A DNA stretch of 64,000 nt from Pseudoruegeria sp. HB172150 (GCF_013184805.1 NZ_JAATNG010000001.1:1736001-1800000), one strand, 5' to 3'; positions 36,352 through 45,100 are shown, numbered from the stretch's first letter. Notes: a model not told the origin generated them from the sequence alone. Translations and numbers: made by a program.

Positions 36352-37202
36352 GGCATCAGCCGCGAGACGTAAGGAGGCAGGGCGAAGGCGCCGAGATGTA
36401 CCTCGGGCGTGTAGTAATCGGTTTCGATGCCGGCTGATGCGAAGCGGTCCTGCAACGTCGCGAGGTCCACGTGCCGCGCATCGCTGTCCGTGCCCCAGCC
36501 GAAGGCCATCGGACCGCCCGCGTAGGTCGGCACGGTTGCCATGTAACACGTCCAGTCCGCGAACAGCGCCTTGAAGGCACGCATCGTGTTGGTCAGCTCG
36601 TCGCCCTGCAGGAAAGGTACGCCGTTCTGGGTCACGATGATTCCGCCCGGCGCCATTGCGCGCTTGGCGTGGCCGTAGAAACTGTCGGTGAACAGCACCT
36701 CGCCGGGGCCGATGGGGTCTGTCGAATCGACGATGATCACGTCGAAGCCGCCTTCGGTCTCGCGGATGAACTGCGCACCGTCGGCGATGACGAGGTGCAG
36801 GCGCGGGTCGTCGAAGGCGCCCTCCGAGAGGCCCGGCAGGTATTCCTTGGAGAAATCGACGACGCCCGCGTCGATCTCGACCATTGTGACATGCTCGACG
36901 GAGGTGTGCTTCAGCACCGTTTTCGCCATGCCGCCGTCGCCGCCGCCGATGATCAGGACGCGCTTTGCCGCGCCGTGGGCGAAGACCGGCATGTGCGACA
37001 TCATCTCGTGGTAGATGAAGTTGTCGCCCTCGGTGGTCTGCACCACGCCGTCCAGCGTCAGGATGCGCCCGAAGGTCGGGTTGGAGAAGACGCGTAGCCG
37101 CTGATGTTCGGTGCGGCTGTCATAGAACACCTCGTCTTCGCGCAGGGCCTGAGCATGATCGTCATGCAGGCGCTCGACGCTCCATCCGGTCAGATCGTTC
37201 AT
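36348..37202 (-). CDS. speE: Polyamine aminopropyltransferase (spermidine synthase)
   Basis: Transfers aminopropyl from decarboxylated SAM to putrescine. 284 aa from MNDLTGWSVERL. Signatures: GRILTLDGVVQTTEGDNFIYHEM, the cofactor loop VLIIGGGDGGMAKTVL, and the acidic active-site segment VDSTDPIGPGEVLF. An in-frame start at 37238 lacks support. It pairs functionally with speD 0.5 kb away on the same strand, though a Nudix gene on the other strand lies between. Confidence 0.95.
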   Translation of the reverse strand: MNDLTGWSVERLHDDHAQALREDEVFYDSRTEHQRLRVFSNPTFGRILTLDGVVQTTEGDNFIYHEMMSHMPVFAHGAAKRVLIIGGGDGGMAKTVLKHTSVEHVTMVEIDAGVVDFSKEYLPGLSEGAFDDPRLHLVIADGAQFIRETEGGFDVIIVDSTDPIGPGEVLFTDSFYGHAKRAMAPGGIIVTQNGVPFLQGDELTNTMRAFKALFADWTCYMATVPTYAGGPMAFGWGTDSDARHVDLATLQDRFASAGIETDYYTPEVHLGAFALPPYVSRLMP

Positions 37203-37305
37203 GATGTTTGCTCCTTGCTCGGCGGCTGCGCAGACCATGGGCAGGTTGGCCGGGAAGTCAACCGCGGTGCTTGTTGACGCGACGGGGGCAAGCTAAGCGG
37301 GGAAC

Positions 37306-37731
37306 ATGGAACGACGTCCGATCCTAGCCGCACTGGCCGTTCTGCCGCATCAAGGGCAATTGTTGCTCGTGCGCCGGAAAAATCCGCCCGATGCGGGGCT
37401 ATGGGGCTATCCCGGCGGAAAAGTCGACTGGGGCGAGACCGTTGCAGATGCGGCCCTGCGTGAATTGCGCGAAGAGACTGGCGTGAGCGCCGAGGCAATC
37501 AGCCAACTCGTCAACCTCGACATCATCCTGCCGGATGACGATGGCGGGACCGAGCATCACTTTCTGCTGGTCGCAGTGCATTGCGCCTATCGCGGCGGGC
37601 AGGCGAGGGCAGCAGATGACGTTTCCGAAGCGGACTGGATTCCGTTTGACGAGGTTCTGTCAGGTGCCAGGCCAATGAGCCGGGACGTGGACACGGTGCT
37701 GCGACTGGCACTGGAGGCGGGGCCGGGCTGA
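37306..37731 (+). CDS. NUDIX hydrolase
   Basis: A 141-aa pyrophosphohydrolase with a full Nudix box at 37-59 (GGKVDWGE...RELREETG), with the catalytic glutamates in REETG. The N-terminus LAALAVLPHQGQLLLVRRKNPP is like ADP-ribose/(d)NTP hydrolases. Substrate unknown. It sits between speE and speD on the opposite strand. Confidence 0.93.
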   Translation: MERRPILAALAVLPHQGQLLLVRRKNPPDAGLWGYPGGKVDWGETVADAALRELREETGVSAEAISQLVNLDIILPDDDGGTEHHFLLVAVHCAYRGGQARAADDVSEADWIPFDEVLSGARPMSRDVDTVLRLALEAGPG

Positions 37732-37740
37732 GCCGGCCCC
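37719..37740. terminator. Hairpin between convergent Nudix and speD genes
   Basis: GGGGCCGG/CCGGCCCC 8-bp inverted repeat spanning the Nudix stop codon, just beyond the speD stop at 37747 on the other strand. It has no clear U-tract, so it may act as a convergent block or RNA-stability element rather than a classical terminator. Confidence 0.4.
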
Positions 37741-37746
37741 GGAAGA

Positions 37747-38256
37747 TCAGGCGGCCTCGGCCCCATTAACCAGGCCGTCACCGCGCAGCAGTTCGTTGAC
37801 CCGAACGTCATCGGTCGCGAACGCGGCTTTCAGTACGCCGACCGCGCGCCAGGGCTGCGCATCGCCGCACATGAACACATCGAAGGCGCCGTAGCCGATC
37901 TCGGGCCAAGTGTGAACCGAGATATGCGACTCGGCCAGCACCGCCACGCCCGACACGCCCTGAGGCGAGAACTTGTGCGTGTGGATGTGCAGCAGAGTCG
38001 CGCCGCATTCGTCAACGCAGTCGCGGAACGCCTGCTGAATGCGGGCTTCGTCGTCCAGCCCAGTGCCGTTCACGACCTCGATGATGAGGTGCGTGCCCGC
38101 GAAAACGCGGCCGTCACGGCGGATGAAGTGATCGTCACGATCTTCATCGAAGAGATCGCGAGAGATGGTGGTGTCCTGCATACGGACACAGGAATCTTCC
38201 TCGTGGGCGCCTGTCTCCAGACCGATCCCCAGTTGGAAGAGGTTGGCGCCGTCCAT
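37747..38256 (-). CDS. speD: S-adenosylmethionine decarboxylase proenzyme, prokaryotic class 1B
   Basis: Makes decarboxylated SAM for spermidine synthesis. The proenzyme self-cleaves between E109 and S110 in VLAESHISVHTWPE, giving a pyruvoyl group; H115 and C130 match the other active-site residues in spacing with Thermotoga SpeD. At 169 aa it has an N-terminal extension of about 45 residues over the usual 125-aa class 1B form. The ATG is supported by an AAGGGG site 7 nt upstream. Same strand as speE. Confidence 0.94.
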   Translation of the reverse strand: MDGANLFQLGIGLETGAHEEDSCVRMQDTTISRDLFDEDRDDHFIRRDGRVFAGTHLIIEVVNGTGLDDEARIQQAFRDCVDECGATLLHIHTHKFSPQGVSGVAVLAESHISVHTWPEIGYGAFDVFMCGDAQPWRAVGVLKAAFATDDVRVNELLRGDGLVNGAEAA

Positions 38257-38442
38257 GGCACTGCCCCTTCTAGCCAGCAGATTGAATCCAGAGGTTCCTT
38301 AGCGCCCCCCCGTTATCTTCGGGGTTGGGATCGGTCCCTCGCTCGTGAGGCGCACTTAGGACCTCACTTCGAGTCGTTCAAGAGAAAATTTTGCGACGGA
38401 TGTCAGCTATGCAATTACGTGCCGTCATTTTCCATTTTGGTA

Positions 38443-38472
38443 CAAAAAGGGGGGCGGGCCGAACCCGCCCCC
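38443..38472 (-). terminator. Intrinsic terminator of the DUF1127 gene
   Basis: On the minus strand a 9-bp stem GGGGGCGGG/CCCGCCCCC with a 5-nt loop is followed by CTTTTTGT. It lies 44 nt beyond the DUF1127 stop. A second hairpin CGCCGGT/ACCGGCG (38481-38503) lies between stop and terminator, so the short message has a folded 3' end. Confidence 0.8.
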
Positions 38473-38515
38473 AGAACAGACGCCGGTCAGGAAGCAACCG
38501 GCGCCCAGGGGACCG

Positions 38516-38740
38516 TCAGTCGCGCCAGAATGGACGCGAGATTTCGCGGCGAGCCTGTTCAGGCGTAATGCCGATATCGAACAGCATGAAATGGTCGAGC
38601 TCTGCGAGTGCCTTACGGGATCGGCGGCGCTCGTCCCACTTCACGAGCAGCGCCACGAAACCGATAACCGCGGTTGCAACCGGGGTCAGGGGACGGCTGG
38701 ACAGATAGCCGAGGGAGTCGTTGGTGCGTGCTTGTGTCAT
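38516..38740 (-). CDS. DUF1127 small protein
   Basis: A 74-aa basic protein whose C-terminal half matches DUF1127 (RRRSRKALAELDHFMLFDIGITPEQARREISRPFW). An N-terminal hydrophobic stretch (LTPVATAVIGFVALLVKW) precedes it. In Rhodobacter sphaeroides a DUF1127 protein, CcaF1, binds RNA and sits before stress small RNAs; no such sRNA motif was seen here. It is divergent from the MocR-type gene and shares a promoter region packed with palindromes, so it is the likely regulated target. Confidence 0.9.
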   Translation of the reverse strand: MTQARTNDSLGYLSSRPLTPVATAVIGFVALLVKWDERRRSRKALAELDHFMLFDIGITPEQARREISRPFWRD

Positions 38741-38756
38741 GGGATATCCTTTCAAA

Positions 38757-38848
38757 ATTGTATTGACACAAAGTGGCGAAGTTGCCACGATTGAATGGAT
38801 ACAAACGGATTTGTACCAAGTCGAGGGAAATATTGTATTGAATACAAT
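38757..38848. promoter_or_regulatory. Shared DUF1127/MocR promoter region with three palindromes
   Basis: Within 92 bp are three inverted repeats: GTGGC-N6-GCCAC (38773-38788), TACAAA-N4-TTTGTA (38800-38815), and the 17-bp perfect ATTGTATTGAATACAAT (38832-38848), which covers the MocR TTG start. A copy of the half-site ATTGTATTG also lies at 38757-38765, overlapping a TACAAT -10-like box for the DUF1127 gene. This pattern fits binding sites for the MocR-type protein, controlling itself and the divergent gene (inference). Confidence 0.65.
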
Positions 38849-40247
38849 TTGGGAGCCGAGCATCGAAGGGCGCGGCGGGCCGAAGTACAAGGCGGTCGTC
38901 GAGGCGATCCGCGAGGCGGTTTCGGATGGTGACCTCGAGGTTGGGGCAAAGTTGCCTCCGGTGCGGGAACTTGCCTGGCAGCTGTCAATTACTCCGGGCA
39001 CAGTAGCGCGCGCCTATACCATCCTGACGGATGACGGGGTGCTGGAGGCGGCAGTGGGGCGGGGAACCTTCGTTGCGGCGCAGGATCATGCAGCGCCGAT
39101 ATCGGTACCTGTCAGCCGTCCGGATATAGAGGCGTCGGAAGAGACAGAGGGGCCGGTACGGCTGTACGGTGCTTCGGTGCCCGATGTCGGGCAGGTCGCC
39201 CTAATCCGCGAGTTGATGGTTTCGATTGGACAGAACGGCGGCGTGGCCGGCCTGCTGGACTACCCCGACCGTGATACGAAACTGCCGCTGCGCGAGGCCG
39301 CGATCCGCTGGATGGCCGGGTCACATCTGGGGCCGCTCGACCCCGGTGACGTCGTTATTTCAAATGGCGGGCAGAACGCGCTGGTTCTGACGTTGCAGGC
39401 CTGCCTGCGCGGGGATGCGCCGGTTATCCTGGTGGAGGAGCTGTTCTACCCCGGGTTCCGGCGCGCCGCGGAACTGGTGCGGGCCCAGGTGATTCCTGTG
39501 CCGATGGACGGTTTCGGCATTGTGCCGGAGGCTCTGGAGGAACTGGCGCTTAAACACGGCGCACAGGCGCTGATGACGTCGCCGGAGGTTCACAACCCGA
39601 CGACCTTGTGCACGCCGCCGTGGCGGCGGCAGGAGATCGCGGATGTCGCGCGACGCACCGGGCTACAACTGGTCGAGGACGATTGCTATCGGATGGGGCC
39701 GGGACAGGGGCTGCCGTACCGGGCGATGCTGCCCGAACAAAGCTGGTACATCTCATCCCTGTCGAAACTGCTGACGCCGTCACTGCGTGTCGGGTTCGCC
39801 GTGGCGCCACGGGGGCGCGGAGCACGGCTGCGGCGGATGGCGGAATACAACTATTTCGGCCTCGCCGCGCCGATGGTCGAACTTGTGGTCGGGATCATGA
39901 CATGGCCGGGGCTGCCGGACCTGACGTCCGAGGTGCGCCGCGTGATCAATCAATATAGCCGCGTCGCGCTGAACGTGCTTGGCGGCTACCAGATATCCTG
40001 GCGCGAGGATGTGCCGTTCCTGTGGCTGCGGCTGCCGGCGGGCTGGCGCGCCGGGGCGTTCTGCCAGGCGGCGGAGGCGAGGGGCGTGCAGGTGCGCTCG
40101 GCCGAGGAGTTCGTCGTGCGCGAAGGCCGCGCACCGCACGCGATCCGGATCTCGATGAACGCGCGAATTGGCATGGAGCGGTTCGAGCGGGCGCTGGTGA
40201 CATTGCGGGAATTGCTGGATAATCCGCCGGAGAATATCAGCTTCTGA
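38838..40247 (+). CDS. MocR-type (GntR HTH + aminotransferase-like) regulator
   Basis: A 469-aa MocR-family protein. An N-terminal GntR winged helix (about 12-80: KYKAVVEAIREAVSDGDLEV, LPPVRELAWQLSITPGTVARAY) is fused to a fold-type I aminotransferase domain with the PLP lysine in SSLSKLLTPSLRVGF. Such proteins sense PLP or amines. The start is taken as TTG at 38838 because NTIWEPSIEG is the family N-terminus and a GAGGGA site lies 9 nt upstream; longer frames run through the operator region. The target gene is probably the divergent DUF1127. Confidence 0.9.
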   Translation: MNTIWEPSIEGRGGPKYKAVVEAIREAVSDGDLEVGAKLPPVRELAWQLSITPGTVARAYTILTDDGVLEAAVGRGTFVAAQDHAAPISVPVSRPDIEASEETEGPVRLYGASVPDVGQVALIRELMVSIGQNGGVAGLLDYPDRDTKLPLREAAIRWMAGSHLGPLDPGDVVISNGGQNALVLTLQACLRGDAPVILVEELFYPGFRRAAELVRAQVIPVPMDGFGIVPEALEELALKHGAQALMTSPEVHNPTTLCTPPWRRQEIADVARRTGLQLVEDDCYRMGPGQGLPYRAMLPEQSWYISSLSKLLTPSLRVGFAVAPRGRGARLRRMAEYNYFGLAAPMVELVVGIMTWPGLPDLTSEVRRVINQYSRVALNVLGGYQISWREDVPFLWLRLPAGWRAGAFCQAAEARGVQVRSAEEFVVREGRAPHAIRISMNARIGMERFERALVTLRELLDNPPENISF

Positions 40248-40252
40248 TTTGG

Positions 40253-40266
40253 GGTATTATAATACC
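40253..40266. other. 14-bp perfect palindrome upstream of rplM promoter
   Basis: GGTATTATAATACC lies 6 nt after the MocR-type stop in an A+T-rich stretch (40250-40305) upstream of the rplM promoter. It could be a regulator site or UP-like region; the sequence differs from the MocR-region palindromes. Confidence 0.45.
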
Positions 40267-40314
40267 ATAATTTTAAAGCATTGTTTTAACATAATTAAAT
40301 AAGGATTGCGCCGC

Positions 40315-40342
40315 TTGACTGGCCATTTCCTGCGTGTATAAC
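40315..40342 (+). promoter_or_regulatory. Promoter of rplM-rpsI
   Basis: TTGACT (40315-40320), a 16-bp spacer, and TATAAC (40337-40342) form a strong housekeeping promoter, with an A+T-rich upstream region. Transcription would start near 40349, leaving a leader of about 57 nt before the rplM ATG. Confidence 0.75.
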
Positions 40343-40405
40343 CCCGCAATCCGAATTCCGGGCCGGGCATATGCCGGGCCCTTATCCGTAACCGAGGTTC
40401 CGAGA

Positions 40406-40870
40406 ATGAAGACCTATACCGCGACGCCTGCGGATATCGACAAGAAATGGATCCTGATCGACGCCGAGGGCGTTGTTCTGGGCCGTCTTGCCTCGATCGT
40501 GGCCAACCGCCTGCGCGGCAAGCACAAGGCGGGCTTCACGCCGCACATGGACATGGGTGACAACGTCATCATCATCAATGCCGACAAGGTGCAGCTTACC
40601 GGCAAGAAGCGCGCCGAGAAGACCTACTACCGTCACACCGGCCATCCGGGCGGCATCAAGTCGAAAACTGCCGAAGAGATCCTGGACGGGGCGCATCCTG
40701 AGCGTGTCGTGACACTGGCCGTGAAGCGCATGCTGCCGGGCAATCGTCTGGCGCGCCAGCAGATGACCCATCTGCGGGTCTATTCCGGCGCCGAGCACCC
40801 GCACGAGGCGCAGTCGCCCGAGGTGCTGGACGTCAAGTCGATGAACAAGAAGAACACGAGGACCGCGTAA
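40406..40870 (+). CDS. rplM: 50S ribosomal protein L13
   Basis: 154-aa large-subunit protein that binds 23S rRNA early in assembly. Signatures: [50 protein letters not shown] and [15 protein letters not shown]. The ATG at 40406 matches the family start. Its TAA overlaps the rpsI ATG by one base (TAATG). Confidence 0.98.
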   Translation: MKTYTATPADIDKKWILIDAEGVVLGRLASIVANRLRGKHKAGFTPHMDMGDNVIIINADKVQLTGKKRAEKTYYRHTGHPGGIKSKTAEEILDGAHPERVVTLAVKRMLPGNRLARQQMTHLRVYSGAEHPHEAQSPEVLDVKSMNKKNTRTA

Positions 40871-41370
40871 TGGCCGATCAAGTGAATTCGCTCGAAGAGC
40901 TGGGCCAGGTCGCCGAGGGTACCGGTGCAGCCGAGGCCGTGGTCACCGAAGAACTCATCAACCGCGAGCCCGTTCGTGACGAGTTGGGCCGTGCCTATGC
41001 CACCGGCAAGCGGAAGGACGCGGTTGCCCGCGTCTGGATCAAGCCGGGTTCGGGCAAGGTCTCGGTTAACGGCAAGGAAATGGATGCCTACTTTGCGCGT
41101 CCGGTGCTGCAGATGATCCTGCGCCAGCCGTTCACCGTTGCCGGTGTCGAGGGCCAGTTTGACGTTCAGGCGACCGTCAAGGGTGGCGGTCTTTCGGGGC
41201 AAGCCGGTGCCGTCAAGCACGGTATCTCGAAGGCGCTGCAGCTTTACGATCCGAGCCTGCGGGCTCCGCTGAAAGCGGCCGGCTTCCTGACCCGCGACGC
41301 GCGTGTTGTCGAGCGGAAGAAATACGGTAAGGCCAAGGCCCGTAAGAGCTTCCAGTTCTCGAAGCGCTGA
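40870..41370 (+). CDS. rpsI: 30S ribosomal protein S9
   Basis: 166-aa small-subunit protein whose C-terminal tail reaches the P site and ends [11 protein letters not shown]. The core begins at [19 protein letters not shown]. An N-terminal acidic extension of about 40 residues is typical for alphaproteobacteria. Co-transcribed with rplM and followed by a terminator. Confidence 0.98.
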   Translation: MADQVNSLEELGQVAEGTGAAEAVVTEELINREPVRDELGRAYATGKRKDAVARVWIKPGSGKVSVNGKEMDAYFARPVLQMILRQPFTVAGVEGQFDVQATVKGGGLSGQAGAVKHGISKALQLYDPSLRAPLKAAGFLTRDARVVERKKYGKAKARKSFQFSKR

Positions 41371-41392
41371 TATCTTCGCGACAGATTTCCGA

Positions 41393-41423
41393 AAGGGCCG
41401 TCCGATTGGGCGGCCCTTTTGTT
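41393..41423 (+). terminator. Intrinsic terminator of rplM-rpsI
   Basis: Stem GGGCCGTCC/GGGCGGCCC (41395-41403/41408-41416) with loop GATT and tail TTTTGTT, 22 nt after the rpsI stop. Confidence 0.9.
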
Positions 41424-41452
41424 ATGCGCTGAAGGTCGTTACGGGCGGCGCG

Positions 41453-41914
41453 TTACCGCACGGCGAACAGGTGCACCTCGACACCGCTGGCCAGCCGTTT
41501 TCCGGTGCCGACGAACATGGTGTTGTTCACCCAGGCATAACGGGCGTCGCCGGTTTCGAGCCGGGCGGTGGTGCGCATGTAGTAGGTGGCGGGGTCCACA
41601 TCCTCGCCGCGGGCGACGCGTTCGAGCACTTCGGGCGGGCCGTGGCGGGTGCCCATGTTGATGATCTCGATCAGGGCGCCGTCATCCGTTTCGAAGGCGT
41701 AGCGGGTGTCGAGATGCGCTGCGCCGTCGGCCTGGATCGTCTGCCAGTCCGCACCGAGGTTCAGAATGGTGCCGTTCAGCAGCGGGCCGGAGACGGTGCC
41801 GCCGATGATCGGGATGATGCGGCGCTGGCCGAAGCGGCCGGCGCCCATTTCCCGGATCGGCCCGAGTTCTGCCGTGATCGTGCAGGCGTGTTCGAGTGCT
41901 GGCGCCTGTGGCAT
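41453..41914 (-). CDS. DUF3237 (UPF0311) family protein
   Basis: A 153-aa soluble protein of the DUF3237 family, a small beta-barrel. Family features: GPIREMGAGRFGQRRIIPIIGG near the N-terminus, LNLGADWQTIQADG, TRYAFETDDGALIEIINMG and YYMRTTARLETGD. Biochemical role is not known. It is followed upstream by the Hint-like gene on the same strand (55 bp gap), which may be in the same transcript. Confidence 0.87.
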   Translation of the reverse strand: MPQAPALEHACTITAELGPIREMGAGRFGQRRIIPIIGGTVSGPLLNGTILNLGADWQTIQADGAAHLDTRYAFETDDGALIEIINMGTRHGPPEVLERVARGEDVDPATYYMRTTARLETGDARYAWVNNTMFVGTGKRLASGVEVHLFAVR

Positions 41915-41969
41915 GACTGTCCCCTCCCGTCGTTAGGTGGGCGCAAGGTGGCCGCAGGCGCAGGCAGGG

Positions 41970-42488
41970 TCAATGGGTGGCGCTGTCCCGCGTGGCAGTG
42001 CTGCACCATAGCCCTTCGGCGCAAACCTCGGCGGGCGCGTCGAGTTCGATGATGGTGTAGCTGAGGCCGGTCTCGGGCCGGCGGAATACTCCGGGCATCG
42101 ACAGGCATTCGGTGGCGCGGCGGGCAACCGGCAACCTGCCCGGCACGGGCGAGATCATCTGCGCTGGCGACACCATGATATCGGCGGCAGGCTTTCCGGG
42201 GCCGAAGGTGTTGGCCTGGATCATGATGGGCTGGGCATCTGGGTGGCGGGACAGGAATTCCTGATCCAGCGTCATGCGCCGTACCCGGCGGATCGCGATG
42301 AAACCGTTGCGGCTGCGCACCTGGTCTCGTTCGCGCAGGGCGGCGGCGGGAACGTCGGCGAAGGAACAGGCTATGCGGGTCATGGGGGCGAAGCCCGGCA
42401 TGCTCCATTGCACCGGCTCGACGGGTGCGGCGGGTGGTTCAACCTGCCGCATGACGCGATAAATCAGTTCCTGACTGGTGCCAGACAT
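41970..42488 (-). CDS. Hint-domain-like protein
   Basis: A 172-aa protein resembling part of the Hint_2 (hedgehog/intein) domain common in Rhodobacterales secreted proteins. The segment LSRHPDAQPIMIQANTFGPG followed by PAADIMVSPAQMI is like the usual 'P-I-RI-A-GALG-G-P-RDL-VSP-QH-' block. The N-terminal catalytic cysteine of functional Hint domains is not evident, so it may be a degenerate or stand-alone fragment. Function unknown. Confidence 0.55.
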   Translation of the reverse strand: MSGTSQELIYRVMRQVEPPAAPVEPVQWSMPGFAPMTRIACSFADVPAAALRERDQVRSRNGFIAIRRVRRMTLDQEFLSRHPDAQPIMIQANTFGPGKPAADIMVSPAQMISPVPGRLPVARRATECLSMPGVFRRPETGLSYTIIELDAPAEVCAEGLWCSTATRDSATH

Positions 42489-42592
42489 AAAAACCCCCTT
42501 GATTCAATTGAACATAATCCTGTCATAAAATTGCCGGCTCGTCGCCTGCCGTACGGTAAACGAACTGGTGGCGGTTCGGCAACAATCCTGTG

Positions 42593-43210
42593 TCAGGAAT
42601 CGGGGGCAACCAGCCCCAGGCCTCGCAGGTAAATGCCGATCCCGGCCTCGAGTAACTCTTCGGGCGGAAAAGGCGATCGGCTGCCGGCAGCGCCACGCGC
42701 GAAGAGTTCTACGACGCCATGGCTCATGGCCCAGATATGGGCGGAAAACATTGCCGGAGGTGGACGTTTTTCCGGGGGAATGTGTTGAGAGAGTTCCGCT
42801 GCGGCCTTTTCCAGTACACCGTTTGCGCGGGCGGCGACATGGGCCAGTTCGGAACTGCGGTGGACCGAGATACCGGATTCGAACATCGCAATGTAGTGGC
42901 CAGGATACTTCCGGGCGAAGGCGAGATATGCGCGGCCCGTTGCCTCGAAGGCAGCAAGCGCCGAGGGCTGGCCGTTGCTGTAGGCGTATTCCATCACGTC
43001 GGCGAAAATCTGGTAGCCTTGGCGCGCAGCTTCCGCGATCAGGTCTTCGCGACCCTCAAAATGACGATAGACGGCGGCAGGCGTGACGCCGGCTCGCTTC
43101 GCGGCTTCGGAGAGGGTGAATCCGGTGGGACCCTTTTCCTCGATAAGCTTCAGCGCCGCCTCGACCAGCGCGCGGCGCAGGTCGCCGTGATGGTAGCCGC
43201 GCTTAGGCAT
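42593..43210 (-). CDS. TetR family regulator (WHG-type C-terminal domain)
   Basis: A 205-aa repressor. The TetR helix-turn-helix at about 10-57 contains [21 protein letters not shown] and [30 protein letters not shown]. The C-terminal domain is of the WHG type ([13 protein letters not shown]). The ATG at 43210 gives the family start. It overlaps the upstream ppk2 stop by 8 nt on the same strand, so regulator and kinase are co-translated. Ligand unknown. Confidence 0.9.
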   Translation of the reverse strand: MPKRGYHHGDLRRALVEAALKLIEEKGPTGFTLSEAAKRAGVTPAAVYRHFEGREDLIAEAARQGYQIFADVMEYAYSNGQPSALAAFEATGRAYLAFARKYPGHYIAMFESGISVHRSSELAHVAARANGVLEKAAAELSQHIPPEKRPPPAMFSAHIWAMSHGVVELFARGAAGSRSPFPPEELLEAGIGIYLRGLGLVAPDS

Positions 43211-44072
43211 TCCAGATTTCTGGGCCTCCGCAGATTTTTGGATCCGGCGCGCAGGCGGCCTTCTTGTTCTTGCCGCGATAGTCGATATCGCAGAGCACGG
43301 CACGGATGGCGGCGATCCGGGCGCGGCGCTTGTCGTCGGAGCGGATCACATTCCAGGGGGCGAGTTCCATGTGCGTGCGGCTGAGCGTTTCGCTTATCGC
43401 GTCGTTGTAGTCATCCCAGTGGCGCAGACCCTCAACGTCGATCTCGCTTAGTTTCCATTGCTTTAGGGGGTCTTTCTCACGCTGAAGAAAGCGCCGGAGC
43501 TGCTCTGCGCGTCCAACATTCAGCCAGAGCTTGACGAAATGCATACCTTCGCTCTGCAGCATCATTTCGAAGCCCGGAAGCTGTCGGAAGAAGCGCTCAC
43601 GGTCGGCATCCTCGCAGAAGCCGAAGACTTTCTCCACGACGCCCCGGTTGTACCAGGATCGGTCGAAGAGGACCATTTCGCCCTCTGTCGGGAGCTGTTC
43701 GGCGTAGCGTTGAAAGTACCACTGGCCCTGTTCACGGTCGGAGGGTTTCGACAGGGCGACGACACGTGCCACCCGGGGATTAAGGTTCTCCCGGAACCTC
43801 TTGATCGTACCGCCTTTTCCGGACGCATCTCGGCCTTCAAAAACGACAACCACGCGCTTGCCGGTGGCTTTCACGTCAGATTGCAGCTTGGCGAGTTCAA
43901 GTTGCAGATCCTCCAGGGCCTTCTTGTATTTGTCTTCGTCCATCCGGTCGTCATAAGGGTAGCTGGCGTCAAGGACCGTTTTGCCCTCATGCGCCAGGAT
44001 CTCGTCGCGAACCGGCTTGGGCGCATGATTCTCGAAGTAGTCGCTGATCGCGCCGTCGAAGGGCAGGGACAT
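43203..44072 (-). CDS. ppk2: Polyphosphate kinase 2
   Basis: Transfers phosphate between polyphosphate and nucleoside diphosphates (or monophosphates, depending on class). 289 aa, single P-loop domain. Walker [10 protein letters not shown] (80-88), the lid [15 protein letters not shown], and Walker B FDRSWYNR (136-143). One-domain length fits class I enzymes, which favour NDP phosphorylation. The ATG at 44072 follows an AGAGG site. Downstream it overlaps a TetR-type gene. Confidence 0.93.
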   Translation of the reverse strand: MSLPFDGAISDYFENHAPKPVRDEILAHEGKTVLDASYPYDDRMDEDKYKKALEDLQLELAKLQSDVKATGKRVVVVFEGRDASGKGGTIKRFRENLNPRVARVVALSKPSDREQGQWYFQRYAEQLPTEGEMVLFDRSWYNRGVVEKVFGFCEDADRERFFRQLPGFEMMLQSEGMHFVKLWLNVGRAEQLRRFLQREKDPLKQWKLSEIDVEGLRHWDDYNDAISETLSRTHMELAPWNVIRSDDKRRARIAAIRAVLCDIDYRGKNKKAACAPDPKICGGPEIWNA

Positions 44073-44140
44073 GTTTACCTCTTTCACTTTCTTACCGGGC
44101 AGTATGCCCGACCCGGCCCGCAACGCAATGCGGGCGCGCG

Positions 44141-45058
44141 TCAGGCTCCGATCTGACCCATGTCGAAGGGCGTGGACTGGTAGATCTCGTTGATCCAGTT
44201 GCCGTAAAGCAGGTGCGCGTGACTACGCCAGCGGTTCTGTGGCGGCTGCTTCGGATCGTTCCCGGGATAATAGTTGTCGGGCACGTTGATCGGGGTGCCG
44301 GCCGCGATGTCGCGGTCATATTCCTCTTTCAGCGTGCCGCTGTCATATTCCAGGTGATTGAAGATCAGAAGCGAGCGGTGTGCCTGATCCTCGACGAGGC
44401 AGGGCCCCGACTGATCACTGCCGAGGAGTGTGGTCAGCCCGGGCTCTGCGTCGAGTTCGTCCTGACGGATCTCGGTCCAGCGGCTGACCGGGATCACGCA
44501 ATCGTCGGAAAACCCGCGCAGGTAGGGTGAGGCGGGCAGGAGATTGCGGTGCCGGAAGCAGCCGAATGCCTTGTGGTCCAGCATGTGCTTGTCGATCTGC
44601 CAGAAGTGCCAGAGCATCGCCATGCCACCCCAGCAGACGCCGAAGGTCGAATGCACATTGGTCTGGGTCCAGTCCATCACCTCTGTCAGCTCGTCCCAGT
44701 ACGTCACCTCCTGGTAGGGCAGATGCTCGATCGGGGCGCCGGTTATGATCAAGCCGTCGAACTTCTCGTCCTTCACCTCCTGGAACGGGCGATAGAACGC
44801 CTCCATGTGCTCGGCGGCGGTGTTCCGGGTCTGGTGTTCGGTCATGCGAATGAGCTGCAGGTCGATCTGCAGCGGCGTGGCGCCGATCAGCCGGGCGAAC
44901 TGTGTCTCGGTCTGGATCTTCTTGGGCATCAGGTTCAGAAGGCCGATGCGGATCGGGCGGATGTCTTGCCGTTCCGCCTGCACGTCCGACATGACCATCA
45001 CGCCTTCGCGGTTCAGAACCTCGAATGCGGGCAGGTCGGACGGCAAGGTAATCGGCAT
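44141..45058 (-). CDS. metAA: Homoserine O-acetyltransferase of the MetA family
   Basis: Activates homoserine in methionine synthesis. 305 aa MetA-fold enzyme with nucleophile C142 (STFGVCWGG), later His-Glu triad partners (IFNHLEYD), and K/Q-rich entry [14 protein letters not shown]. Residue 111 is glutamate (TGAPIE at 106-111); in this family Glu111 is the known marker for acetyl-CoA, whereas glycine marks succinyl-CoA. So acetyltransferase activity is predicted despite likeness to succinyltransferases. No SAM-riboswitch-like sequence lies in the 42-bp gap upstream. Confidence 0.94.
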   Translation of the reverse strand: MPITLPSDLPAFEVLNREGVMVMSDVQAERQDIRPIRIGLLNLMPKKIQTETQFARLIGATPLQIDLQLIRMTEHQTRNTAAEHMEAFYRPFQEVKDEKFDGLIITGAPIEHLPYQEVTYWDELTEVMDWTQTNVHSTFGVCWGGMAMLWHFWQIDKHMLDHKAFGCFRHRNLLPASPYLRGFSDDCVIPVSRWTEIRQDELDAEPGLTTLLGSDQSGPCLVEDQAHRSLLIFNHLEYDSGTLKEEYDRDIAAGTPINVPDNYYPGNDPKQPPQNRWRSHAHLLYGNWINEIYQSTPFDMGQIGA

Positions 45059-45100
45059 GGATTGATCTCCGTTTGCAGACTGGGTGAGATATGTGGGTTG

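Noticed and set aside
38257-38515. CcsR-like stress small RNAs after the DUF1127 gene
   Set aside because: The anti-Shine-Dalgarno CCTCCTCCC loop motif is absent; only a terminator and one hairpin are seen.
45059-45100. SAM-type riboswitch upstream of metAA
   Set aside because: Only 42 nt lie between the genes and none of the conserved SAM-II-type elements is present.
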